Positions 44,221 to 51,917 of a stretch of DNA of 64,000 nt are shown in pieces. Positions within the stretch are counted from its first letter, which is position 1; the number at the start of each line of letters is the position of its first letter. The position numbers and the translations under genes are program-made. Source of the stretch: Glycomyces buryatensis (GTDB lineage: Bacteria; Actinomycetota; Actinomycetes; Mycobacteriales; Micromonosporaceae). The DNA lies in NCBI RefSeq assembly GCF_004912275.1, contig NZ_STGY01000073.1, positions 62,001 to 126,000 on the forward strand, given 5' to 3'. Below the pieces are notes generated by a model that worked only from the letters and a program-made list of their open reading frames with translations, had not been told where the DNA came from and did no database searches.

Positions 44221-44510
44221 GACCAGACCTTCTCTTCCATGAGCTGGTGGAATGCGTTCGCGATGCTGTTGACGAGGGCGGCACGGGCAGAGGGGGCGAG
44301 CAGACTTTCCACGGCGCGCACCCAGGCCGGACGGACTCGCCTGCGGCCGATGACGACCGACCCCAGCCAGTACTCACGGCCGGTGCGGTCGGTACCGGTA
44401 ACGGAGAACCCCCAGATCCGACCTACGGGCCGGACCGGAGTGGCCCAGACGGAGACGAGATGACTCCCGCCAACCTGGGACATGTCGAACGAGATCGGCT
44501 GGGCGCTCAT
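44217..44510 (-). CDS. Hypothetical protein
   Basis: The 97-residue protein is strand-rich at first (GSHLVSVWATPVRPVGRIWGFSVTG) and helical at the end (WVRAVESLLAPSARAALVNSIANAF). It overlaps both neighbours by 4 bases, so translation is coupled. Function unknown. Confidence 0.5.
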   Translation of the reverse strand: MSAQPISFDMSQVGGSHLVSVWATPVRPVGRIWGFSVTGTDRTGREYWLGSVVIGRRRVRPAWVRAVESLLAPSARAALVNSIANAFHQLMEEKVWS

Positions 44511-45013
44511 GCGAGTGCTCCAGTGTCCACCGGATACGGGAGAGGTCGGCGCTGGCGCGGCACCAGGACTGTCGCGAGGGCGGGCTGCCGGATGATCTCG
44601 TACGTCCCGGTCGGGGCCACCTGGCCCCAGAACCCGGGCTTCGCCGGTTCGGGGTAGGAGTCCTGCCAGATGGCACTGAACTCGTCGGACCTCTCTTCGC
44701 GTGCGCGGCGTTCCTTCGCCGTCGCCTTCCGGCGCTTGCGGCTTCGCTGGTCGTTCGCCTCGATGATCTCGGCCTCGAACGTCGTAAAGAGGTCAGCGCT
44801 GTGCCGGAGGTCTTCGGCCCGGTCGGCTTCGGTGGAGTCTTGGAGGTAGGCGATGAACTCGGGGGTACGGTCCTCGCACCCGAACTCGCCCCAGCGCTTG
44901 CCGCAGATGCAGCGCTTGCTGAACCAGCCGTGGCGTTTCGTGTGCTTGGCGATCGCAGCCTTGGTCGGGTTGAGCGCTTCGTCGTAAGATGAGACGGAAC
45001 TCAGGTAAGGCAT
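44507..45013 (-). CDS. Hypothetical protein with a Cys motif, first gene of the small-protein operon
   Basis: The 168-residue protein carries CICGKRWGEFGC near residue 35, a possible zinc or metal site, then a highly charged helical stretch with RSRKRRKATAKERRAREER (nucleic-acid binding is possible) and a Pro-rich C-terminus. It is promoter-proximal in the minus-strand run, downstream of a block of three strong hairpins. Confidence 0.5.
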   Translation of the reverse strand: MPYLSSVSSYDEALNPTKAAIAKHTKRHGWFSKRCICGKRWGEFGCEDRTPEFIAYLQDSTEADRAEDLRHSADLFTTFEAEIIEANDQRSRKRRKATAKERRAREERSDEFSAIWQDSYPEPAKPGFWGQVAPTGTYEIIRQPALATVLVPRQRRPLPYPVDTGALA

Positions 45014-45051
45014 GACAGATTAAGCCCTTCATGCTGCGCCGGGTTTTTAGA

Positions 45052-45252
45052 GCGGCCCGCCCGAGACCAACCGACTTCCAATCACCGGTCTCTAGGCGGG
45101 CCGCCGTCTTTGTACCCAGCGGCTTCGCGGATAGATCCTGTTCAGTTGAGGTGGCCCGCCCGTCCCCCAACTCCTCAGAAGAGGCGGGCGGGCCGTGGGC
45201 TGCCCTGCGGCGGGGCGCGCCAGCCGGGATACCCTCGTCGCTCGGCTGGCGC
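45052..45252. other. Three consecutive GC-rich hairpins in a gene-free gap
   Basis: The 484-bp gap between divergent operons (45014-45497) holds three stem-loops: 45052-45104 (GCGGCCCGCC arms, plus GAGACC/GGTCTC), 45153-45194 (perfect GGCCCGCCCG stem) and 45217-45252 (perfect GCGCCAGCCG stem). The first two share the GGCCCGCC core. None has a T tract. After them the sequence turns AT-rich. Candidates are an origin of transfer or replication, paired attenuators, or a structured RNA. Confidence 0.6.
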
Positions 45253-45404
45253 TCAAAGCACCGTCCGATCTCACAGCCAAGAATCAAGTTGTTTTGACTG
45301 GTCAACGCCCATAAGATGCGAATTACACCCGCTGGGCGAATTTTGGCCATGTGGCGATCATCCCATATCCCGGTCAGGTACACAAGTTGTGAATATGGAA
45401 AGAT

Positions 45405-45422
45405 TCTGTGCGTTCTCACAGA
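45405..45422 (+). promoter_or_regulatory. Operator-like palindrome upstream of the XRE gene
   Basis: TCTGTG-CGTTCT-CACAGA is a perfect 6-bp inverted repeat 76 bases before the GTG of the XRE gene, in an AT-richer stretch. It could be the autoregulatory site of that protein. Confidence 0.35.
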
Positions 45423-45497
45423 TCTGGTCCGCAGGCTGCGCGACTCCAAGGCCGACGTCGGCTCCGGATAAGATTCGCCTAGAAACAGGGAGGCATC

Positions 45498-46364
45498 GTG
45501 GCGAAGAAGACGAAAGAGCAACCTTCGCTGCGCGCCCAATGGCTTGGGCGCGATCTTCGCAAGCGCCGCACGGACCTCAAGCTCAAGATCGCCGAGGTTG
45601 CCACGTACCTCGCGCGAGATGACGGGACCATCAGCCGTTACGAGTCAGGCGATTATCGAATCCCCGAGAACGACCTGCGGAACATGCTCGACCGCTATGA
45701 CATCACCGATCCAACGGAGTTTGCGTACTTCGTCCAGCTCAACGAGGAAGTACGCCAGCGTGGCTGGTGGGACGGCTTCAAGAAACACCTCGGCTCAGCG
45801 TTCGCAGACTACGTCTGGCTGGAGTCCAATGCCGTCTCGATGAGCGCGTTCTGCTTGGCGGTCCCGAACGGCCTGCTTCAAACGCCAGAGGTCGTTCACG
45901 AGCTGATCGGTCGAGGACCGCAGTCCGGCAATCCCGAGCAGGTGAAGTCCCTGGTCCAAGCTCGAACATTGAGGGCTGAGGTTCTGCGGAAGCGTGACCG
46001 TCACTTCAGGTTCCTCCTTCATGAGGCGGCGCTGAGTGTGCAGATCGGCGACGAGCGAACGATGGCAGGCCAGTATGAACACTATTTGACCGTGTCCGAG
46101 CTCGAGCAGGTCGAACTACGGGTCCTACCGGCGGCCGTCAACCGCCACATCGGCATGGGCATTACTACTGGGTTCACCAACTTCGAGCTTGCCGACCCGA
46201 TGCCCGATGTCACCTGTACTGAGACCGCTTCAGGCGCCATCTTCAAAGAGAGCCCCGACACCGAGGTGTTTGAGCAGGCATTCGACTCGATGTGGAACGT
46301 TGACGCTCTCGGTCCGAAGGATTCCATGGAGTACATCACTAAATTGAAGGACGTACCAAAATGA
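45498..46364 (+). CDS. XRE-family regulator with DUF5753 sensor-like domain
   Basis: The 288-residue protein has an N-terminal helix-turn-helix (LGRDLRKRRTDLKLKIAEVATYLARDDGTISRYESG in parts, residues 17-52) and the C-terminal DUF5753 domain (ALSVQIGDERTMAGQYEHY, VELRVLP, GFTNFELADP). Streptomyces encodes many such proteins paired with DUF397 genes that affect development and antibiotic production. GTG 45498 has AGGGAGG upstream. It overlaps the DUF397 gene by 4 bases. Confidence 0.88.
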   Translation: MAKKTKEQPSLRAQWLGRDLRKRRTDLKLKIAEVATYLARDDGTISRYESGDYRIPENDLRNMLDRYDITDPTEFAYFVQLNEEVRQRGWWDGFKKHLGSAFADYVWLESNAVSMSAFCLAVPNGLLQTPEVVHELIGRGPQSGNPEQVKSLVQARTLRAEVLRKRDRHFRFLLHEAALSVQIGDERTMAGQYEHYLTVSELEQVELRVLPAAVNRHIGMGITTGFTNFELADPMPDVTCTETASGAIFKESPDTEVFEQAFDSMWNVDALGPKDSMEYITKLKDVPK

Positions 46365-46597
46365 CTACCCGGTCTACCTCGCACCCCGTAGAGGATTTGG
46401 CCTGGACAACCTGGCGGAAATCGTCGAGGAGTTCGGACTCTGGGAACGGTCAGTGCGTGGAGGTTCGAGCAAGCGCTGCGGACCTAGCCTCCACTGTCTT
46501 TCAAGTCCGAGACTCGAAACTAGGTGGAGCTTCCCCGACCCTTCGTCTGACCGCTGGTGACTTCACTGCCCTGCTCAAGCAGAGCAACCAGCATTAA
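46361..46597 (+). CDS. DUF397 protein
   Basis: The 78-residue protein has the family hallmarks: WTTWRKSSRSSDSGNGQCVEVR, VRDSK and LRLTAGDFTALL. DUF397 proteins are small partners of DUF5753 regulators and may act as their antagonists. The overlap with the XRE gene indicates coupled translation. Confidence 0.9.
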   Translation: MTTRSTSHPVEDLAWTTWRKSSRSSDSGNGQCVEVRASAADLASTVFQVRDSKLGGASPTLRLTAGDFTALLKQSNQH

Positions 46598-46613
46598 ACG
46601 CCCAACAACTCCG

Positions 46614-46642
46614 AGGTGCGCTCCCGTTGGGGCGCACCTTTT
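46614..46642 (+). terminator. Terminator after the XRE-DUF397 pair
   Basis: An 8-bp stem AGGTGCGC/GCGCACCT with a 10-nt loop leads into TTTT. It lies 17 bases after the DUF397 stop and also serves as a boundary to the convergent immunity gene. Confidence 0.75.
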
Positions 46643-46653
46643 CACTTTCCAGG

Positions 46654-47202
46654 TCAACGATCCTGTTCCGAGGTTTCACCGCTCCAGTCCTGCACGGGCA
46701 TTTCCGGCTGAGGTGCCCATCGGGCACCAACCGAGTTCTCCTGTTCCGCAGGTAGATCAGGTCGCTGACCTGTGGTCGCGTATTCCTGCGCCAGGCGGAT
46801 GGCCTCGGGGATGCTCACCCGCGCTTCTGAAGCCGCAACGTGAACCAGGTTCTCACTCGAGTCGACCATGACCGTGATGTCCGCGCCGGGGATATCGGGA
46901 TCGACCGCGATCAGGCCCTCAGGAAGCCAGCACACGGCGGCGGCGCCGATGGTCTCGGCCGTTACTTCGGGAAGCGTCTCGATCTCCTCCATGGAGGCCA
47001 CTGGCACCCCGCCTGGCTCGGGGTCAAGGTCGAGGCGCAGCGTCATGTCGTCGCGTTCGGCTCCGATCGGTCCGAGCCACATGGTGATCCCGCGTGTGCC
47101 GTGCGGGTTGACCATGTTCAGCGTCTCCACGATGAGTGAGGCGATCTCGGCGGGGTCTGTGACGTCCTCGCTGGCGACGTCCCATGCGATGCGCGCGCTC
47201 AT
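46654..47202 (-). CDS. Probable Imm1-type immunity protein for the adjacent deaminase
   Basis: The 182-residue acidic protein has TRGITMWLGPIGAERDDMTLRLDLD, PGGVPVASMEEIE and PEGLIAVDPDIPGADITVMVD, a strand pattern like Imm1-type immunity proteins that neighbour DddA-like deaminases in actinobacteria. ATG 47202 overlaps the toxin stop (ATGA), so toxin and immunity are translated together. The family name is from pattern and context; a profile search would settle it. Confidence 0.6.
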   Translation of the reverse strand: MSARIAWDVASEDVTDPAEIASLIVETLNMVNPHGTRGITMWLGPIGAERDDMTLRLDLDPEPGGVPVASMEEIETLPEVTAETIGAAAVCWLPEGLIAVDPDIPGADITVMVDSSENLVHVAASEARVSIPEAIRLAQEYATTGQRPDLPAEQENSVGARWAPQPEMPVQDWSGETSEQDR

Positions 47203-48716
47203 GCGATTGCCTTTCCATTGCCGTCGTAAGTGCCGTAGAGCTGGGTTCCCGACTCGCATTTTACGTAGATCATGACCTTTGCCCCGGTCGGGATGAGGTC
47301 GGGGAACACCGCGTCGCAGCCGCGGAGGCCTCCGCATGGCTGGTTGTTGATCACGGCGACAACCGGTCCCGCCGCGGGTCGGGAGTCGCGGATCGCTGCG
47401 GCGAGTTTGGCTTCAGCGTGGTCCATGATGATCAGCCGCTTATAAGCAGTCTTCAGGCCCTCGGCTGCTGAGCGGTCGCGTCCGCTTTCGAAACGGACCG
47501 CGTCGCCGTTCTCGTTGTCGTCGTACGCGAACACGACAGTCGTCTTGCCCTTGCCTCCGGGCGGTAGTCGTTCGGCCAGGTCATGCACGAGTTTCGGCAC
47601 CGGCTCGGGCCCACTTGGCTGGGGTGGGGCCGGTGGCGGCGGGCTCGGTGGCTTGCCGCCATGTCCACCCGCTCCGGCCCCACCTGTCGATCCACCACCG
47701 AGCAGGGTTCCCTCGATGTAGCGCTCGATTGTGTCGTCGCCAGCGGCATAGAGCGCGAGCGCCTCTTCGAGTTTCTCCTGGGACTGGGCGAGCTGGCCGA
47801 GTCCCTCTTCCACCAGCGGATTGGTCGACCCGTCGGTGTCCATGCGGAGCTGGGTGGCGAGCTGCTCGACCACATCGCGAATGGCTCGAACCGTGGCCTG
47901 CGTCCGCTCGCTTTCCTCAATGGCGGCTCGCAGGTCGGCGATGGTCTCGCTCAGCGTCGACACGAGGGCGGCTCCAGGGGCTTCCGAGACGGGGTTGGGG
48001 GAAGTGTACAAACCCGTGAGTCGTAATGCTTTGAGCCAGACGCAAAGGCGCTCTTCGGCTCGACGGCGGCAGAGACCGACCGCGAGGGGTGTGCGACCGG
48101 TTCGGCGGGCGATCGCGGTCAGGTGTTCGCCGTCGAAGCGGGTGGCGCCGATCAGGTGCGCCTCGGCTCGGTCGATGACGCCGGCAGTGACGGCGCTGCC
48201 GAGAATGAGGTCGACGTGGCCGGTGCCGACGCGCTCGGGCTCTTCGCGAAGGAGTGCTTCTTCGGACTCGTGGCGTTGCCGCCTGTTCGACCGGCCGAGG
48301 CTTCGGGCGGCGGTATGCGCCGCCTGGCACAGCTGCGAGCAGATGGCACGGCGGGCCAGGTCCACTGTGCTGATCGCGGCGATGAAACCGGTGATCGCTT
48401 CGGCTTCGAGGTCGGCGCGTTCGGTGCCGGGGCTTTGGAGTTTGGCGCGGCCCGCAGCTCTTCGCAGGCCGGGGACGGCGAGTCCGAGCAGGAGCAGGTG
48501 CAGCGGCTCCGCCTCGTCGGTATCGCGGACTCTGCGGATGAGGTCGGCCCAGACCTGATCCCGGATGGCGAGCGGGGCGGCGTCGTCGAGCAGCCACCGG
48601 CGGAACCTCCCCGGAGCGGCCGATGCGTCTGGCGCGCTGGGGTCGTGGTGGTCGCCCAGGGGTAGCGGTCCCTCGATGTCGCAGAAGTGGGCGTCGATCA
48701 GATTGAGCGGCAGCAT
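47199..48716 (-). CDS. Sigma-factor-like protein fused to a DddA-like (SCP1.201) deaminase toxin
   Basis: A 505-residue protein in one unbroken frame. Residues about 15-225 resemble the sigma-70-like proteins of actinobacterial conjugative elements, ending with a region-4-like HTH (GEHLTAIARRTGRTPLAVGLCRRRAEERL). Residues about 250-335 are a helical segment (TIADLRAAIEESERTQATV onward) as found at the front of stand-alone deaminases; a Gly/Pro linker follows. Residues about 395-505 form the deaminase: GKGKTTVVFA, HAE (433-435), QPCGGLRGC (Cys461, Cys467) and a KVMIYV strand. DddA-like enzymes convert cytosine to uracil in double-stranded DNA. ATG 48716 follows GGGAGG. An internal GTG near 47968 could start the toxin alone. 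Confidence 0.75.
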   Translation of the reverse strand: MLPLNLIDAHFCDIEGPLPLGDHHDPSAPDASAAPGRFRRWLLDDAAPLAIRDQVWADLIRRVRDTDEAEPLHLLLLGLAVPGLRRAAGRAKLQSPGTERADLEAEAITGFIAAISTVDLARRAICSQLCQAAHTAARSLGRSNRRQRHESEEALLREEPERVGTGHVDLILGSAVTAGVIDRAEAHLIGATRFDGEHLTAIARRTGRTPLAVGLCRRRAEERLCVWLKALRLTGLYTSPNPVSEAPGAALVSTLSETIADLRAAIEESERTQATVRAIRDVVEQLATQLRMDTDGSTNPLVEEGLGQLAQSQEKLEEALALYAAGDDTIERYIEGTLLGGGSTGGAGAGGHGGKPPSPPPPAPPQPSGPEPVPKLVHDLAERLPPGGKGKTTVVFAYDDNENGDAVRFESGRDRSAAEGLKTAYKRLIIMDHAEAKLAAAIRDSRPAAGPVVAVINNQPCGGLRGCDAVFPDLIPTGAKVMIYVKCESGTQLYGTYDGNGKAIA

Positions 48717-48777
48717 GGCCGTTCCTCCCTTGATTCGCGTTCGCCGCGTCAGCGGCCGGGAGTCCATCGCGCCACGT

Positions 48778-49026
48778 CGTGACCGCCCACCGCCATGCAC
48801 ACGCGTTCACAGACGGACACAGCGCGAACGCTCCTGCGATCACACCCGTTCCGGCCCTGGACGACCAAGGATCGAACGGGCGCCTCGTGTGACCGCTCGT
48901 GACCGTGCCAGTCCGGTCACGGCACGCCCTTCGCCGGTCACGAGCGGCGGTTTTGGAGTGAACCGTCGCCAGGTGCGGCGGTTCGGGCCCGCTGTGCGGG
49001 GCTGCTTCCAGTCCGTTTCGTTCACG
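48778..49026. repeat. YGTGANCG repeat cluster between toxin gene and transfer operon
   Basis: In the 418-bp gap between divergent genes I count eight copies of the 10-mer unit: plus strand at 48778, 48888 and 48898; minus strand at 48802-48811, 48835-48844, 48912-48921, 48933-48942 and 49017-49026. Two plus copies are tandem and face two minus copies. The position suits control of both the toxin gene and the conjugation operon. The rest of the gap shows no other clear element; no confident promoter. Confidence 0.75.
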
Positions 49027-49134
49027 ACCGACTGAGGAGGTGATGGCGCTCGCGCCGTTCCGCGCACCGGGTCCGGGGCTCCGGCCTTCCGCCGGGCCGG
49101 GGCCCCACTCGGGACTTCCTATGGGAGGTGCGCG

Positions 49135-49533
49135 GTGGAACCGACCTTCAACGACCGCTCCGATTCGGGGCGCTGGCGCGTCGTGGCGGCGCATCCGGCG
49201 ACGGCCTGGGCGCTGCGCCTAGGGCTGATCGTGGCCGGGACCGCCGTGGTGATCGCGCTGGACGCGGGCCCGGCACTGGCGCAGACGACGACCGAGACGG
49301 TCACGGCCATGCTCAATCGGATCCGGAACTGGATCATCGGTCTGGCCGGCCTGTTCGCGGTCATCATGGCGACGATCGCCGGGGTCCGCTACATGCTCTC
49401 CTCCGACCCCGCGCAGACGGAGAAGGCGAAGTCGGCGCTGCGGGCCGCGGGGGTGGGTTTGGCGCTGGTGCTGTTCGCGCCGGTGCTGATCAAGCTCCTC
49501 GAATACTTCGTCGGCTCCCACTCCTACGAGTGA
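49135..49533 (+). CDS. VirB2/TrbC-like small membrane protein of the transfer system
   Basis: The 132-residue protein has a signal-like first helix (LRLGLIVAGTAVVIALDAGPALAQ), then two helices (IIGLAGLFAVIMATIAGVRYMLSS; GVGLALVLFAPVLIKLLEYFV) with a short charged loop (DPAQTEKAKSALR). This matches VirB2-like pilin candidates at the head of actinobacterial conjugation operons. GTG 49135 has GGGAGG upstream. The TrbL-like gene begins 9 bases on. Confidence 0.75.
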   Translation: MEPTFNDRSDSGRWRVVAAHPATAWALRLGLIVAGTAVVIALDAGPALAQTTTETVTAMLNRIRNWIIGLAGLFAVIMATIAGVRYMLSSDPAQTEKAKSALRAAGVGLALVLFAPVLIKLLEYFVGSHSYE

Positions 49534-49542
49534 GGTGCCGCG

Positions 49543-51057
49543 ATGATCGATGACCTGTTCGACAACGCGTCGCAGTGGGCGTTCGACCAGATGCGCGATA
49601 CCAGTCTCAGTGTCATCGAGTCGCTGATCGCCCTGTCGATGCTGGTGCTCAACCCCCTGTTCACCGTCCTCGCAACGCCGTTGGCCTCGTCGTTCCGCCT
49701 GCTGGTGATGGGCGTCTACGGCCTGTTGGTGTGCGTCGGCGGGGTGATCGTGATGACCTCCGAATCGCTCCAGGAGCGCTACTCGGCCCGCGAGATCGTC
49801 CCCCGCCTCATCGCGGGCTTTCTGCTTTCCTCCTTCTCACCGAACATCGTGTGGTTCATCCAGGACCTCAATATCGATTTCGTCGCCGCGTTCACCCTCG
49901 GGGAGACGATGGGCGACTCCGAGCACGGGGCCGACTTCCTTGACATCCTGGCGATCGAGGCGCGCTCGATACCGATCACGCTCATCGATCTGGTGGTCGC
50001 GTTCTTGAAACTCATCGGGGCGTTCGTGCTGTGGCTGTGCATGCTCACCCGCAATATCGCCTGGTTCGTCGTCGCCGTCTTCGCGCCGGTCGCCTTGGCC
50101 TGCCACGCTCTTCCGTTCTCCGAGGGCGTGGCGTGGCTGTGGTGGCGGATGCTGTGGGCCTGTTTCGGCTCCTCGGTCGGGCAGGCCGCGCTGATCTGGG
50201 TGTGGGCGAACATCTACACCGACCTGGACGACATCGAGGTCCTCGGCTACTACAGCCTCGGCCCGTTCTACCTGCTGGTGCTCATCTGGGTCGCCTGGCG
50301 CCTCCACAAGGACCTGTTCATCTGGGCTAAGGGCACACCGCTGCGGATCCCCGGCGCCAAGCTGGCCAAGACCGTTATCGGCTCGGCGATCGGGATCGCC
50401 CTGTTCAGGGCCAACCCAGTCGGGCGCGTCATCGGCCTCGGCATGCAAATGTTCCGAGGCCGGGGCAACCAGAACCAGCAGGTCCCGCCCGCGCCGCCGC
50501 GCCGGCCCCAGCCTCCGAACCCACGGCCGCGACCGGCGCCGCCGGGCCCGCCCGGCCCGCCGAACCCGCCAAGCCAGCCCGCGCTCGACCGCCCGCCGTA
50601 CGTCACCGGCGACTCATCTGCCCGGCCCCCGCAGCGTCCAGGGCAGGGACCGACCAGCGCCGAGCAACTACCCCCGCAACCGGTCCGGGGTGAACTGGAG
50701 GCCGCGCCGCCCCGGCAGTGGAAGGCGGGCGCCGGTCCCGAGCGCCCGCCAGAGCCGGACGGAGAGCCGGAGCCGCTACGGCCCGGACCGGTCCGCCGCG
50801 AACTGGAGACTGCCCCGCCGGGACTGTGGGAAACCGGCCCCGCGAAGTGGCGGGCCAGTCCCGGCCCTGATCGGTCTGTCGAGCGCACCGCCGACATCAC
50901 TCCCGCCCCCGAACCCACGGCCTGGGACCGATTGCGGCGCCACCGGCCTCGGGTAGAGACGATTCCCCCTCCCGAGCCGGTCAAGCGCCCGGCCCTGGCC
51001 ACGCCGACCGATATCGACCGGATCAAACGTCACCGCCGAGGAAGGAAATTCCCATGA
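49543..51057 (+). CDS. TrbL/VirB6-like membrane channel protein with Pro-rich tail
   Basis: A 504-residue protein: about seven membrane segments between residues 20 and 300 (for example LLVMGVYGLLVCVGGVIVM and LDLVVAFLKLIGAFVLWLC-type helices, then FVVAVFAPVALACHALPF), then about 190 cytoplasmic residues very rich in Pro and Arg, including imperfect repeats of LRPGPVRRELETAPPGLWETGP. TrbL/VirB6 proteins form the inner-membrane part of type IV secretion. Its stop overlaps the PrgI gene. Confidence 0.8.
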   Translation: MIDDLFDNASQWAFDQMRDTSLSVIESLIALSMLVLNPLFTVLATPLASSFRLLVMGVYGLLVCVGGVIVMTSESLQERYSAREIVPRLIAGFLLSSFSPNIVWFIQDLNIDFVAAFTLGETMGDSEHGADFLDILAIEARSIPITLIDLVVAFLKLIGAFVLWLCMLTRNIAWFVVAVFAPVALACHALPFSEGVAWLWWRMLWACFGSSVGQAALIWVWANIYTDLDDIEVLGYYSLGPFYLLVLIWVAWRLHKDLFIWAKGTPLRIPGAKLAKTVIGSAIGIALFRANPVGRVIGLGMQMFRGRGNQNQQVPPAPPRRPQPPNPRPRPAPPGPPGPPNPPSQPALDRPPYVTGDSSARPPQRPGQGPTSAEQLPPQPVRGELEAAPPRQWKAGAGPERPPEPDGEPEPLRPGPVRRELETAPPGLWETGPAKWRASPGPDRSVERTADITPAPEPTAWDRLRRHRPRVETIPPPEPVKRPALATPTDIDRIKRHRRGRKFP

Positions 51058-51917
51058 GCACCGCAGGGCACGTACCGGTTCCAGCCGACATCGATATCCA
51101 GGACAGGGTCCTGTTCGGACTGACGGTGCGGCAGTTGTTGATGCTCGCCCCTTCCGGGCTGGCTGCGGCGTTGGTCTGGCAGTCGTTGAGTTCGCTGCTG
51201 CCTTTGGAGTTGGTCATGCCGCTGGCGTGTATTCCGGTGGCGTTGTCGGCGGCGGTGGCGATCGGCCGGGTCGACGGGATCGGGCTCGACCGGCTCTTCG
51301 CCGCTGCGGCCGTCATGCCGCGGCGGCCAATGGCCGCTGGCAGGGGCGCCGCCCTGGGCATTCAGTTGGAGCGGAGGGCTGCATCGAACCCGGAGGCCGG
51401 CGTGCTCACCGGCCCGGTCCGACGCGTCGCCGATGACGGCTTGATCGACCTCGGTGCGGCCGGGTTCGCTCGCGCGGTCGATGTAGGCAGCGTGAACTTC
51501 GACCTGCTGGGGCCGGCCGAGCAGACGAGTCTGGTCGCCGCGCTCGCCAGGCTGTGTTACGGGCTCGACGCCCATCTCCAGGTCGTCGTGGCCACGCGCC
51601 CAGTCGACCTGTCCGGATACATCGACGCACTCGACGAGCGTGCGACGGCCCATCCGAATACGGCTGTCGCGACTTCCGCTCGCGCGCATGCTCACTGGCT
51701 CGCCGGACTGGTGCGGGTGCAGGGATTGCTCGATCGGCAGATCACCGTGGTCGTCACCGCCCACAGCGCCGAGGCGGCCGAGCGGGCCGCTGGCGCGGTG
51801 TGCGACTTCGCTGCCTCCATCGGCGCGGGAGCGGCGCTGCTGGACCGGGCCGGAGTGTGCGAGCGCGTCCGTGCCGGGGTCGATCCCTTCGGGACACCGG
51901 GAAGGCGGATCGCATGA
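51054..51917 (+). CDS. PrgI-domain transfer protein
   Basis: The N-terminal 90 residues form a PrgI domain: VPADIDIQDRVLFGLTVRQLLMLAPSG followed by two close helices. The remaining 190 residues are soluble (RRVADDGLIDLGAAGFARAVDVGSVNFDLL) as in the SCO6880-like proteins of Streptomyces elements. PrgI is a VirB3-like partner of the VirB4 ATPase and lies directly before it, overlapping by 4 bases (ATGA). Confidence 0.85.
   Translation: MSTAGHVPVPADIDIQDRVLFGLTVRQLLMLAPSGLAAALVWQSLSSLLPLELVMPLACIPVALSAAVAIGRVDGIGLDRLFAAAAVMPRRPMAAGRGAALGIQLERRAASNPEAGVLTGPVRRVADDGLIDLGAAGFARAVDVGSVNFDLLGPAEQTSLVAALARLCYGLDAHLQVVVATRPVDLSGYIDALDERATAHPNTAVATSARAHAHWLAGLVRVQGLLDRQITVVVTAHSAEAAERAAGAVCDFAASIGAGAALLDRAGVCERVRAGVDPFGTPGRRIA

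Noticed and set aside
45014-45497. Possible tRNA or short genes in the hairpin block
   Set aside because: No cloverleaf with a T-loop GTTCRANNC and no frame with coding character; the stems are simple inverted repeats.
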